A program made the position numbers and the translations under genes. The notes below the pieces were generated by a model that did not search any database, was not told the DNA's origin, and worked only from the letters and a program-made list of their open reading frames with translations. DNA of 64,000 bases, from the NCBI GenBank assembly GCA_024449915.1, contig JAMZAV010000309.1:310001-374000 (forward strand), written 5' to 3'. The DNA comes from Sweltsa coloradensis (Eukaryota; Arthropoda; Insecta; Plecoptera; Chloroperlidae). This document shows positions 1 to 11,912 of the stretch, one piece after another (positions within the stretch are counted from its first letter, which is position 1; every line of letters begins with the position of its first letter).

Positions 1-379
1 CAGTGACTATTTTTTCCGGCAGAGTCAAATGGAAACGCTCGCTTCGTTTGCTTAAAAAGTTTCGTGGGGGGTCACTTCCGTACTTACGCCACTGCAGGAT
101 GCATCTATGTTTCAGCTGTTCGCAGAAGATCCCAACTGATATGGGCCAACGATCTTACTGCGAGCAGCTTAGGTATAAATACAGCCTGCATCATCTTTCA
201 AGTCATCAGTCTTGAAGATGCAACCAGCATGGGTGGCGAAACGCCGAGCAGTGCCTCACCATGGTCACGCCGCAACAGCCCAATGATCATTGGGATCTCA
301 TATACAGGTCGTGAAAACCTACAACATCTCATCACGTTTATTATTGTTTGAGTAAGTGTCGATTTAGAATACGGCTGGC

Positions 380-445
380 TGCTCATTATTCGCTCGTCGA
401 TGGCGTCAGCGTCGATTGGGTTGGTTCGGACCTGCTTTAGCCCTT
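380..445 (+). mobile_element. SINE family 1 fragment
   Basis: TTCGCTCGTCGATGG, GGTTGG and GACCTGCTTTA match the complement of the 3' half of copy 2 (about 6040-6110) in the same order. No head or tail was recognised. Confidence 0.5.
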
Positions 446-2950
446 AAATGAGTTTTTGAATATGCATACAGACTAAATAAATATCTGATTATATATTTAT
501 CCATACCTACCAAAAAAATAAAAATCTATTTTGGAATTTTGAGTTTATATTAAACTTTTATATTAAACTCAAAATTAGATGTTTCTTCAACAGATTGGCG
601 ACTCATTCAATTTTATTTACTAAGAAGTTTACCGTCAGCAAGTAATTTTCTTCCAATAAGATTTAAAAGTAGGCCTATTATGAATATGCCAAGATGAAAA
701 TAATAATATAAAGAATATATTAACAAGTGTATTTTTCTGTCATATGCTTTTCTACATATTTTAAAGACATCTTCTAAGGTCAAATCAACCCCTTTTAATA
801 TAAAAACCAATAATATTTCATATTAGTTAAACCGATGTTTCGTTTAACCTTTGATATTCAGTATTGAAACCAAATCAAAACTTAATATATTTTGATCTAA
901 ACATCAAATATTCAGAGCCATGGTTAAAAGTTAATCTTGAACCCCCACGTATGGAAATATTAATATGTGGTCTCAAAACCAATATTATTTGTAGGTATTT
1001 TTAATCAAATAGGTACCCTATTGGGATCAAGGATTGACAAATCGAAGAAAAATTGATAAAAAAAGATGTAAGACTTGATTTAGTGCTCTTGTAACATAAA
1101 TTTCCAATGCTTTGAACAAAGCGCTTGATGACAATACAAAAGCATACATCAATCTGTATTTTTTTCTCTCGTAAGCTTACATTAGATGATTTGATAAAAA
1201 TATATATAATTGATTGAGTACGAAGTTTATTCCAATACAATTGCATTACTATCTTCCCAAGTTAGTATCTCGTTTTAAGAGAATATATTATTAGGAGTGC
1301 AATGAAAATTTGTTGGTGTTTTGGAGATGGTAAGTAGCAAATGCGCATTTTAAAGATGCTTATTTAATTATTTATTAAGTTTGTGATGATACACGAATTA
1401 CTCTATAGAATTATTCAAAATTATTTTAGGTTATTAAAGTTTTTTAAGTGGTGAAGGCAGAATAAATCATATTTGGCTGCGGCGTCCTAACGTGCACCTA
1501 GATAGATGCATCCGTGAACAGTTCGTTTGCTACTTGCACTAGTGATAGTTTTTTAATAGTTTAAATATAAACCATGTAGCATTTCATTCTATGCTTCGTT
1601 AGGTAATTATTTTTTCATAATCTTAAATCTTATGTTTGATATTTATGTATTTTAGATGTTGGTGTAATGTAGTTTTTTTATGTCGTGTTCTGAGTTTTAT
1701 TTTGTCCTCATCGTCATCAAGGTACTTTGTTCGGATATCTTGCTTTTTTATTTATTTTTGGCCTTGTATTCATAGTAAACGTGGCCGTTATTTTGAGATG
1801 CTTTGAATTTTGCCAACTCTTCAAAGTATACTAAGCATGCAATGTATATCTCTCACGCAACTTAGCAGATAAAACACATTGCAAAGTACACATTTTGATG
1901 TTTTACATACGTTTTGAGAAGAAGTTGCGAAAATGCGACAAGAAAAAGTGGTGTTATGAAATTTTGTATGAAAAAGGAATAATTTTCGAAATTACAATTA
2001 TAATTTGACAGGTATTTATTAAGCCGGGACTTCCATCAAATCAGCGTGTAGAGTATAGATGCTTTTTAAAATTCAATGGTTATTACAGACAATCTTATAT
2101 ACACAAAGTCAACAGAAAGTATAAAAAGAAAAAGAAAACAATATGGGAGAACGACCAAATAAAGCCACGGAATTATGTCTCAGTCAGAAAAGCCGGCGAT
2201 TAGCTTTGAAACCTGTAAAACTAAGTCTCTCATATAATGCGTAGGCTAACTAAATCTGCAAATACAATTTTACAAACATATTATATAAAGAAAATTCGGT
2301 GCGAGCAAAACAAGGATGACATTCGATTAATTAAAATTAAAATTTTCCTCATTTTAATATTATTTCGACATTAATGTAATTTATTGAAATTTCTTATACT
2401 TAATTTAGTTGGGATGATAACATCAATAAATTCTTGTTCTTACTGATAAGTAAATATTGAGCATAGTAGCGAAATTTCTCTTAGTAACTTCTGACTAAAC
2501 TGAATCAGTTTAGGTTTGACTAGTCGCCGATTACTAAGAGATGCGATGAGCAAAATATTGTCCTTTAAATTTTGAAAAAATTCAACACATTATGTTAAAA
2601 AGTTCCATAAATCAGACCAAAGTAAAAAGGTTTGAAAAATGCGCGAGTTTACCAACTAATGATTCCCAAGACATCGATTAAACAAGAAAATGTAACAACA
2701 AGCCTATAACATTGCATGTTTCGCGTTGTACGTTACATTAAAATAATAGCTTAGTTGAGTAGAGTGGAAGTATCGCCGTAAATATAGGTGTGAACTGTGA
2801 ACACGCACGAACGATCAGACGAGGGACTAGTTAATAGGTTTATTTGCCTAACATAGTGATGGCAATGATAAAACAAAATAGTTGATAGCGAAAACAAAGC
2901 GGGAGAAGGAAAAATAAAAATGTGAATAAAGACCGCGACAGTGGTGGCAA
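446..2950. other. Nothing recognised
   Basis: AT-rich sequence with only short chance frames. No repeat partner within the window was found. Confidence 0.5.
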
Positions 2951-3109
2951 GTGTAAAGCGTGAGACTCTTGATTCGGGAGGTTCTATCGGCAATCCTGGC
3001 TGAAAACTGTTTACGAGGTTTTATTCAGTCGTTAGGCAAATGCAATTAAGGGAATAAATCCTCTTAAAAAACAGTTCTCGCCTCTCGGACATTCCTTTCA
3101 CAATAATTG
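2951..3109 (+). mobile_element. SINE family 2, copy
   Basis: GTAAAGCGTGAGACTC, GATTCGGGAGG, ATCGGCAATCCTGGCTG and, about 100 bases on, CATTCCTTTCACAATA follow the family 2 order seen best at 55332-55460. The B box is damaged. Flanking frames of 80-99 residues have no recognisable product. Confidence 0.55.
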
Positions 3110-5124
3110 CCCAAATTCCAAAGATACTTGGGTATGCATTGCACCCTGGCCTGGGTAGGTTTCCCACGAGAAATAAAAAAAAAGTTCTAGCGATTTGCAA
3201 CACTGACTTTATCAAAGGAATTGAAAGAACGGAACTCCTGTCCCCGTTCACTGTCACGCAGATCCTGGAGATACTCGTGATAAGGAAAGCGGTCAAATAT
3301 CTTCATAAGGGAGAAATGGTGGAACTTCCGGATAGGCCTACTGACAGATGTATCTCCGGTGGACTGATACAGAAAGTCCCGGGATCGATATCCAAGACTG
3401 AAAGTTTTTTTACTAGATTTTCTTCAGTAGTAATGTGAATGACATTAAATAAGACGGATGTTGGAGATTGAGCTTTAGTTCTAGACACATGATATACGTT
3501 TTAGTCAAATTCCGGTAAGCTCGACTGACTGCATGTATGACATCACAGTTGTTCAATTCTTCGCATAGTTTACACGGAAGCAGAAATGAAGGGCTCAACA
3601 TTCACACATTTTTAAATGATAATATTTGGTTAGCTGATTTTTTTTTTAAATGCGAAAATTTCCCAAACTTGCCATTTCCGTGAATTGTGAAATATAACCG
3701 TATAATATTCTCTGATTTCTGATTTTGATATGATTTTAAGCCCATTGTAGGCGAATTGACATGTTCGTGGTTCACTTTGTTGTCCATTTGAGTCCATTTC
3801 CATTAGGTAAGTACTAACGTAAGGCCAAACCAAAATATTGCATTACAACACATTAGGACTATAACATAACGTATAGTGTTTACAAAATACAAAGAACACG
3901 CATCGATCTTTATAAGACTTGATCCCGATAGAGCCGCCCACTCTTTATCACCAAGGTACAAGTAACCCCACGAGAAAGCTTTGTCAGGCGAGCCCTTTCT
4001 TTTCTTTGCTTCGATATTTTCTTCGTTTTACCACATCTTAGTTTTATTCAATTTGTTGTGCTAGCGTTCTCGTTTCTTCAGGGCGCCACTAAGATGGAAT
4101 ATCAAGTTACCTATCAAATTCTTTGAAAAATTCCTTCTCGCCAAGATGTGGTTACAAGTTTATTTGTGTAGCAAGGGAAACTCAAGCTGAGGTTGTCTCG
4201 AACTGGCGATGTAGAATCATGACGTCACGAGACGTTGAACGCTAGCAGAGTATGACAATAGATCGGATTCAGAGAATGATCCGGATTCAGAGCTGTATCA
4301 TGAGCGCTGCTTTGTTTCAATTCCGAGGTGATCTGAAATAGATAGAGTAAACATTTAGAAAACATAACAGATGCTGGATGCCGACGTGAGGGATATTATT
4401 GTTATCCAAGGCAAAGCCTCACAGAATGTCTCTGCAAGAACGTGTAATGTTGAAAACGGTGCTTTTGGATTTGGTTATCTGTGTTATCTGTTCTCAATAA
4501 ACATTCGAGATGTATACAATTGTTTACATAGTTGGCCTTCTTATTTTTATGTACATGAACGCACGGGCTAGTTAATATTTATCAAGAGACAAACAAAAAA
4601 TAATTTCATGATATAATGGGATTTTATTTTTGTTATAATTAACCATCGTAAACTTTGTATTTATTATTATTTATAACACACTTTTGTATTTACATATTTT
4701 TGTATTTGTAACTCATCAATGACAAGTATGCAAATTTCAAAAGTTACTTTATAAATTTAGCCACGCACAACGATACTGTTTTTCAAAACTCTGTCCGTGT
4801 GTTTGATAAGTTCTATAGCTTTTCACACGTGAATCATTTACAAGTCTAGTTATTAGTTTTAATACTATATATATTTTATATTAACATTGTCTCATAAACG
4901 AGTACTTTTCACATTGACAATAATTACAATTCCACCATTCAAAGTAACACGTGGTATGGAGCTTCAGTATAGGACAAATTGGGCTTAATATGCACCACTA
5001 AATGATTGACCGATGAGTGTATTTTGTATTTAGCAATTAATTATTAATTTCAGTTCATCAATTTCGGGTTGACTAGTTCCCTTTCCCCTGATTCGATGTC
5101 ACCAACGCAAATAATTGTAAACAA
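3110..5124. other. Nothing recognised
   Basis: The 99-residue plus frame at 3139-3438 and the overlapping minus frame have no known domain. A short direct repeat (CGGATTCAGAG at about 4265 and 4282) is the only structure noted. Confidence 0.45.
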
Positions 5125-5345
5125 CTGCGTATATGTCATGCGTGGTCTGTGATGAGACTCGCCAGCCTATTGGCTTGGTCTCAGCTCAGACACTGGCCAA
5201 TTTGACGCGTCAGTGCGTCTGAAGGTTATTTAAGCGATGCGAAGCCTTAATAAAGCCCTTCTCACGACCCTGCACAGGGTAACAGCAAACACTCTTATCC
5301 GGAGTTTTATAAGAGACGGTACAACGAAAACACAAGGGCATTGTT
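5125..5345 (+). other. LTR-like stretch (tentative)
   Basis: A CCAAT-box complement (ATTGG near 5168), TTATTTAAG at 5226 and TTAATAAAG near 5249 occur in the compact order of a retroelement LTR, in sequence richer in GC than its flanks. No second copy, primer-binding site or target duplication was identified, so this is only a suggestion. Confidence 0.2.
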
Positions 5346-5420
5346 TAAATCCCAGCTAGAGAGTAAAATAACTGTACAATTTACTTTCATCAATTAAAAC
5401 AGAATGTTTCATTAAATTGT

Positions 5421-5820
5421 ATTTAGAACCCACTCAGTTATATAACTGATTTGCAGTGGGGGACAGTAAATCAAAGCGACTAAGCCTACCCTGTAGGCCC
5501 CGACGCAATCGACGAGTGAGCGATAACCAACCAAAGATCGATATTTTTAATAGGAAATATAGCAATCAGTGGTATGGACAGTGCGAACACCCGCGGATCA
5601 ACGCCAGAATCAACAAGCCCGATTCAGAACAACTCTGAATTTATTATGTGCTTCGTTGCTAGGACGGCTCCAAAGTCACCGTTTACAAACTCATAAGACA
5701 CGAACTGATGGACTTAAGTCCAAATCAGAAGTTAAAAAACTTCTGACTTTGACGGGATTCAAACCCTGGACCTTCTGCATTGGAAGCAGATACGCTAACA
5801 ACAAGACCAACGAGTCACGA
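5421..5820 (-). mobile_element. SINE family 1, copy 1 (tRNA-derived head)
   Basis: Read on the minus strand, a tRNA-like head (A-box-like TTGTTGTTAGCG, a hairpin-forming TCTGCTTCCAATGCAGA, B-box-like GGGTTTGAATCCC) is followed by the TCAGAAGTT hairpin. Next come the conserved CGGTGACTTTGGAGCCGTCC block and a tail hairpin with CTGAGTGGGT. Only the outer four acceptor bases pair, so it is not a working tRNA. The same order occurs at 5993-6368 and 8546-8960. Confidence 0.75.
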
Positions 5821-5992
5821 CGACAATATAGCACAACAAAACAATGCCATACGATTTTTATGGAGCATATTAAACGTCAGAATTTAAAAACGAGCCTTTT
5901 TATTGCTCCTCATTTTCTCTCGTAACCAAATATCATTCAATAAGTATCCTACGCAATTAAACAAAAAAATAAAATAAAATAAATAATTCTTA

Positions 5993-6368
5993 TTTAGAGT
6001 TTACCCACTCAGTCACAAAACTGATTTTCAGTGAAGGACATTAAATTTAAAGCAGACCAAGCCAACCCTGTAGATGCCGACACCATCGACGAGCGAACAA
6101 TGACCATCAGTCAATCAAGTTGGACACGATACTTCCCGCAGACAGTGCCAGAATCAATTTAAGACTAATTTGGAACAACATTTGAATTTATTATGTACCT
6201 CGTTGATAGGACGGCTCCAAAGTCACCGTTTACACATTCCTAAGCCAAGAACTGATGGACTTAAGTCCACATCAGACAGAAGTTAAAAACTTCTGCCTAA
6301 AGCGGAAATCAAACCCTGGACTGTATACAACCGGGACTCGAACCAGAAGACCAACGAACCACTCAATT
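5993..6368 (-). mobile_element. SINE family 1, copy 2, with AAAT-type tail
   Basis: Same structure as the copy at 5421-5820. On the minus strand it ends CTGAGTGGGTAAACTCTAAA and continues into a TTTATTTTATTTTATTTT tract (complement of 5967-5990), a normal 3' tail for a retroposed SINE. It is about 170 bases from copy 1. Confidence 0.75.
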
Positions 6369-6724
6369 AGTATACAATGCCAATAATTAAGCTTCAACCT
6401 TATTATATTATGTTGTTTTGAAATGGGGTGCTCGTGCTCAAAACCTTTGCGCCTAGGTGGATATGGAAAAGTAATATCAATGAATGTTTGTGAGGAACGC
6501 AATCAGGATTATCAATCAGCATGGCAAAATTGTTGAAATGAGTTTCTGTTATACGATTTGGCAATTAGCAGGGGGGTTTATTTAATGTGTACTATTCTAT
6601 CCACAAGTACAGTTTTGATTATGCCCCACTCTTTTCCCCTCACTGCGTTATTCGGCAATGGTTTGGTTTATTTGGTTTCAGGATGTTCCACCACTCTAGC
6701 GGGTCTAGTATATATAGGGGATGT

Positions 6725-6995
6725 TGGTAGGACAGATCCGTGCTAGACATAACCAGTCACGGGCAGGGGTAGGAAAACGGGAAATTTTATATCCGAGACG
6801 TCGTCATGGGAATGGACGGGGATGGATACCCGACGATGACTGCCAGAGCTCGCCTCTAGTTTTGAAAAGCTCAATACTCCCCCATACAGCTGATGTTCGC
6901 TAGGAGGACTTTGTTTATTTTCTTGTCTCGTACAATCAGCAGTGGATACCCTGGGCCAAATTTTATCCCGAACCCAGACGGGAGAACATGCCAAG
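6725..6995. repeat. Family D repeat, copy 1
   Basis: It shares ordered words with 44890-45155: CCAGAGCTCGCCTCTA, AGCTGATGTT, CTGGGCCA and CCCAGACGGG. Length is about 270 bases. No terminal repeats were seen. Frames on both strands are open but unrecognised, so whether this is part of a retroelement is unclear. Confidence 0.65.
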
Positions 6996-8545
6996 GTGAA
7001 CGTGCAAGAAATAACATTGCAACTGCCTTATGTTCATGTGTATGTTAATTATGAGAACATTCAGAGTAAGAAACAACAAAAGTCATTTGGTTGCATGTTG
7101 CATTTTTCGCTGGGTAATTTGTTTGCAGCAAAGTTGCTTCATATATGACATGCATGTGCATTGTGCACTGCAATAACAATGTAAGAAGATAAGAATAAGT
7201 ATGTTGATGTAAGGTAGTTAAGAACGCTTCTAGCTATAACAAACAAGGTTTGTCAGTACAGTATTGTTTGTTATAATTTGTGTGTGTGTTACTATAGACT
7301 CTTTTCTCAAAAGCAAAGTGAATTTAACAATAGTTTGAAAGATGAAAATACAATAATCAATAAGGAATAGAAAGTCATATCCAAACCTTTTGAGACGTTC
7401 GTTCAGGACATTTATCGCCAGCACGCACACAATGTTTGCGTTTGGGAGGTAATAATAATGAAGGCACGCTGGTAAAACACTGATATTCGAGAAAATAAAC
7501 AGATCTTACGATGCGCACTCAAAAGCAAACCACTTAACCTAATGGCTAACGAACCTGCCGAAAAAATCATTGCTATACATACTGTTAGTTTGTCTTCGCT
7601 CATCTTTGGTTATAAATATGGTGAATATATTACTTGATTATAAGAGTTCATTTCTTATTTGATAGTATTTTGTCATGGAACTATTATAGTCCACGTTTCA
7701 GAGCCAGACTAATAAATCCCGACATTGAAGTTACAACTTGTCCTTACACTTTCTTCACGATCAATCAATACTAAAACGTACGACCCTTCGCCAAGTTTAG
7801 TAACTCATTTTTCTAATTTGAGGTCACAGTCACATTATCTCATTTTGTGACACACAGGTTATCTCAATAATTTGACAGTTAATCTATTTCCCTAAAGAAA
7901 CACATGGTGATAATCGATAATGTATTGTTAATTACTTTCCACATTCGCTTAGGATTTATTAATTGAATGTCACGTGTGTCGTAGCTATCGACTGGTTCAT
8001 ATATTTTTATTTAATGAAAATTTATATCATAATAAAATAAATATTTTGTTCTTTGTAGACAAGCAACAAAATAATGGTAAATTATTTTGGTAATGTTATT
8101 GTATTGTATTATTATTAGCTGGTATATAAAATAAAATCGGGACAGCATATCGGGACGTTTTGTAACCCTACGTGGGCAGATAATCTTCTTGGTGATATTT
8201 CATTCATTGTTCTGTATTGTTGGAACGTAAATATAATTGAAATAAAATAATAGTGTATTGTTATAAAGAGTTATTTCAACGTGTTGTACGTTATTTTTTC
8301 GATATACAATACGTTAGTGTTGGTAGTAACATTTGTTATTTTTGCTTATAACTTGAATATTGGAAACTTATTGAGATTATTATTAACATAATAATGTGAA
8401 ACATTTAGTTGCATACAACAGAATGTAAGTGTATAAGATATTATATTACAAACTATTATCTATTGGTAAATATTTTTTTCAATATTAAAAGCAATGTTGT
8501 GTTTTTCGATGTACATACATACATAATATTAAGTACATTCATGTT
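6996..8545. other. Nothing recognised
   Basis: AT-rich, with chance frames only. A TGTGTGTGTG run lies near 7280. Confidence 0.5.
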
Positions 8546-8960
8546 GATTTAGAGTTTATATCCAACAGCGACTGGACTGATTCTCAGTGAGTTTAATAAA
8601 ACAGACTGAGCCAATGCTGTCGACACAGACACTATTGACTGTAGTGAATAATGGCAACAGTGCTCGGTATCCAAATAGGAAATGAGGGACCAAATGGCTG
8701 GGCAAGACTTATCCGCGGGCGAACTCCATCAACCATGCAGGCTAATAGCACTTTGCTAATATAGTTAGGAACAATGTGATATAATTTATTAGGAGCTTCG
8801 TTGTTAGAACGGCCCGGCCCAGAGTCACCGTTTACACTTATTCAACCCAAATGTTATGAATATATTTAATTTCACTCGAAAGTTAAAAAAAAACTTCTGA
8901 CTGTAGTGGGAATCGAACGTAGGGCCTTTTGAATTGGAAGTATGGACTGGAGCAATGAGC
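8546..8960 (-). mobile_element. SINE family 1, copy 3 (diverged)
   Basis: It retains AGAGTCACCGTTTACA, the AGTT/AACTT hairpin and a weak tRNA-like head (TGGGAATCGAACG on the plus strand). It is more diverged than copies 1 and 2. Confidence 0.65.
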
Positions 8961-9815
8961 AACACATCACTGTGAAAGAGTGCAACAAGTGAGAAGCTTT
9001 AAAACTCTCATAAAACACATAACACGTAAGCAATGTCAAGAGTATACGTGAAAGGTTCCACTTTTCACAACCCCTAGGGTGGTGTTATTTTTTATTATTT
9101 AAAGAGTGAATACCCTAACGTGTAAGGGCGAAGTTGGAGCGGAATAAGTAAGTGATTCTGGAAAGATAAAACTTCACCTTTTACAACGAAAACTGATCTT
9201 CATATAAATATAAAATAAATGAGTAAAGTAACATTCCAGCTTTACAATGCATTAGAGTCAAGTGATTACAAGATGTTTTCCAAATTCTTATTGTTTGGGT
9301 AACAGAACCAGTCGGAAATGGTGAAGTATTGTTAATTTATCTTTGTAACATTGATTTCGTAATCGGGAGAAATACATTTTCGGTAATAACATATTACATA
9401 ATTGTGTTTACATCGAAGAAAATAATATCGTCTGGAATAGAAATATTGAAAATCAAAACCTAAGAAAATAAATTGATATTTTACACAATTAGACAAAAAC
9501 ATTTTTTTATGATTGTAATACATTGAAATAAAAATTAACATGAACGAAAGTTCTTATAACCAACAATCAACAGATACAAGTGGTTTCTAAAAATACGAAT
9601 GGACCATCGTATAATACACATAATTAGGCCTACTATCTCATCCGTTAAACCACCTTGTAATACAACAAAATGTGAAAGTTAAAAAAAAACGGACTTTTTC
9701 CCCTTTAAGTTCATCAACATAAGAATCTACATAAGTGGCACATACGGTGGTCATAGGAGGAGCTTGTGGGCTTCCTGCAACCTGCTACATAAACCTCACA
9801 AATAAACAGCCCAAA

Positions 9816-9950
9816 CAGTACGTATTACGTGACCATAATATACATCTTTATCCAGTAGTATTACGTGACCATAATAATTCATCTTTATCAGTACGTATTA
9901 CGGACCATAACTTAACATCTTTATACAGTGAAGTAAATCACGGATCCCTA
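9816..9950. repeat. ~37-bp tandem repeat, about 3.5 copies
   Basis: Units start with CAGTA at 9816, 9853 and 9889, with a decayed fourth at 9926. Each contains a TATTACGTGACCATAATA-like core followed by a CATCTTTAT tract. Identity falls toward the right end. The frame that crosses it has no recognisable product. Confidence 0.8.
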
Positions 9951-10495
9951 ATTATCACTGTTACATAAGTCACTGACCATAAATACTCTTACAGAACGTT
10001 CCGTACCCTAATAACACCTAAAAGCATCAACAAGACGTTATTCAGGTAATTAATTACAGTTTTATAAGTAATATATGCACTCATAATTACATGCTGATCT
10101 CTGATCTGCATCATTCAAAAAAATCGTTTTTATTTAGAGTAAGTTTCAACTTCCAGCTATTTAAAAAAAAATCTTCTCATAATCCTCGATTCTTACTGCC
10201 ATTTTACAAAATTAATTGTGTCCAGTGTTGTCTTTTAGTTTATTTTGAATAAGTATGCACAAAAAAACTTTCATAATCCATCTTAAGTGAATTTACAAAA
10301 TATGTCGTGAGTATTCAAGTTTTTAAGAAAAGCACAAAGTTGGACGAAAAGACGAAATTTGAATTAAAAAATATTTGTAAGTAAAAAAATATAAATGTGT
10401 AGAGGTGGCAAAGTTGGTTTTACAAGGTGTAGGGAGGGGGTATTTGAACAATACTGATATCTTCATATTTATTATCCTTTCCGAAATTTTAAGGG

Positions 10496-10580
10496 CAGTC
10501 CCCTACTGAACATCGGTTATGTAAATGAGTGGGTAGACTCTATATTTGAATTTGTTTTTTATTTGTTTTATTTATTGAAT
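10496..10580 (+). mobile_element. SINE family 1 3' end
   Basis: CATCGGTTATGTAAATGAG, GTGGGTAGACTCTATATTTG and a TTTATTTG-type tail match the 3' end of family 1 in plus orientation. The rest is absent or decayed. Confidence 0.5.
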
Positions 10581-11596
10581 AGGCCTGATGGTGTTGTCAA
10601 TCCCCGTTAACCTTACGACGCAGATCAACTAGAAAACAGCCTTCAATTGGATTATCAGTGCTGGAAATTATTCCGACGAATTTCTGAATCAGTGTATCAC
10701 GTGCTATCGCTGCGCCATATAAATCAGTGGATCAGTCAGTGAGAAGTGACCATAGCTGATAGAGAGAACTTTGCCCGAACAATTGTGTTTACATTCATCT
10801 TGTGAAGAATTTTGCCGACAGGCGCTCATATAGATCCATTTATAAATACCGTATTATTGTTTGCACGGTTGATGTAAATGATGTACATAATGGTGTGTTT
10901 TGCCATGAGATTCTAATTATTAACAGAGAGCAGACCGTAACAAGTCAAACAAGAATATGGCGAAACTCACGTAAAATAAACAAACCTTACACGAATAGTA
11001 CAAACTATTAATTGATCACACAATCATCAGTACAGGGCCACATGTGGCGAGCGCGAGTTACGATAGAAAATTTTGTTTGATTAATTGAAAAAACATGGCG
11101 TATAGGGAGAAATGAATGTACATATTAAATACGTCTGTTGCTTGTTGTGATCATATATTCAGGGCGGTGAGAGAATGAGAGATGCGAGTCTGAATAACAG
11201 TAACACACAATGCACGTAATGTAGGATTCAAGCACAAACCTTTTGACCCCCTCACTGGGACAGCTAATGACCTATTTCAGTAAATATTACACATTTCATT
11301 GTTTTACCTACGAATCTACGTGTGTGCACTATCTTTATAAACACGAGTGTAAAACACAATAACATTGAAAATGTAAGAAATAAACATCATATCTACAGCA
11401 AAACTAGGTTAGCGCATCGACAGTGAACATGATGGGTTAATTTGTAATTTACTAAATCCTCGAATGATATTGTTCAATGCCAAACAGAGGTGTGATTTAT
11501 TATGTGCATGTATCAGAATGACGTTAATGTGGACATGTATTTCGTAAGTGTTTATGTCACTAAGTATGTCAGTAGTTAGTTATGATAATATTAATA

Positions 11597-11912
11597 AATT
11601 CAGAAATTAAAAAAGTCCATCCGACCGGGGTTCGATCACGGATCTCCTTCATTCTAGGAAGAAGCCTTAACCAACCAGACCACCGATATAGTAACCGTCT
11701 AACTTATACCCCGCTATTATTATTATTAAATAATAAAAAAAATACCCCGCTGGGATGGATTTTGTAATTTCTGGATTGATTTCTATAAAATTTTTAAATT
11801 GTAGTTGCATCTCAGATCTGAATGTCTAAGACTAAGGCTAAGGCGCCTACCTCGAATGTGGGGGACCCGGGTTTGAAACCCCGATCGGGATAGGACTGTT
11901 AATTTCTGAATT
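11597..11912. repeat. Inverted pair of tRNA-like modules
   Basis: A minus-strand module (11613-11692; on the complement GGTTGGTTAAGGCTTC and TGATCGAACCCCGGTCGG) faces a plus-strand module (11828-11897; AAGGCTAAGGCGCC and CGGGTTTGAAACCCCGATCG). Outer ends are complementary: AATTCAGAAATTAA at 11597 against TTAATTTCTGAATT ending at 11912. A partial third tail (GGGATGG...GTAATTTCTGGA) lies at 11752-11775. Neither module folds as a normal tRNA. Confidence 0.65.

Larger units (their letters stand above)
8961..11596. other. Mostly unassigned
   Basis: Apart from the 37-bp tandem repeat and the SINE family 1 end annotated separately, no gene or repeat partner was seen. Confidence 0.45.

Noticed and set aside
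1..60. A truncated family A right end at the window start
   Set aside because: Only a loose match (TTTTTTCCGGCAGAG and CGCTCGCTTCG), and the terminal CTCATCCAA is absent.
3139..3438. 99-residue plus-strand protein
   Set aside because: It overlaps a 91-residue minus frame and adjoins a SINE copy, with no recognisable domain or splice context.
5741..5817. A real tRNA gene (anticodon-loop-like CCA on the minus strand)
   Set aside because: Only four outer acceptor pairs form, the D region is irregular, and the same module recurs with a fixed SINE body.
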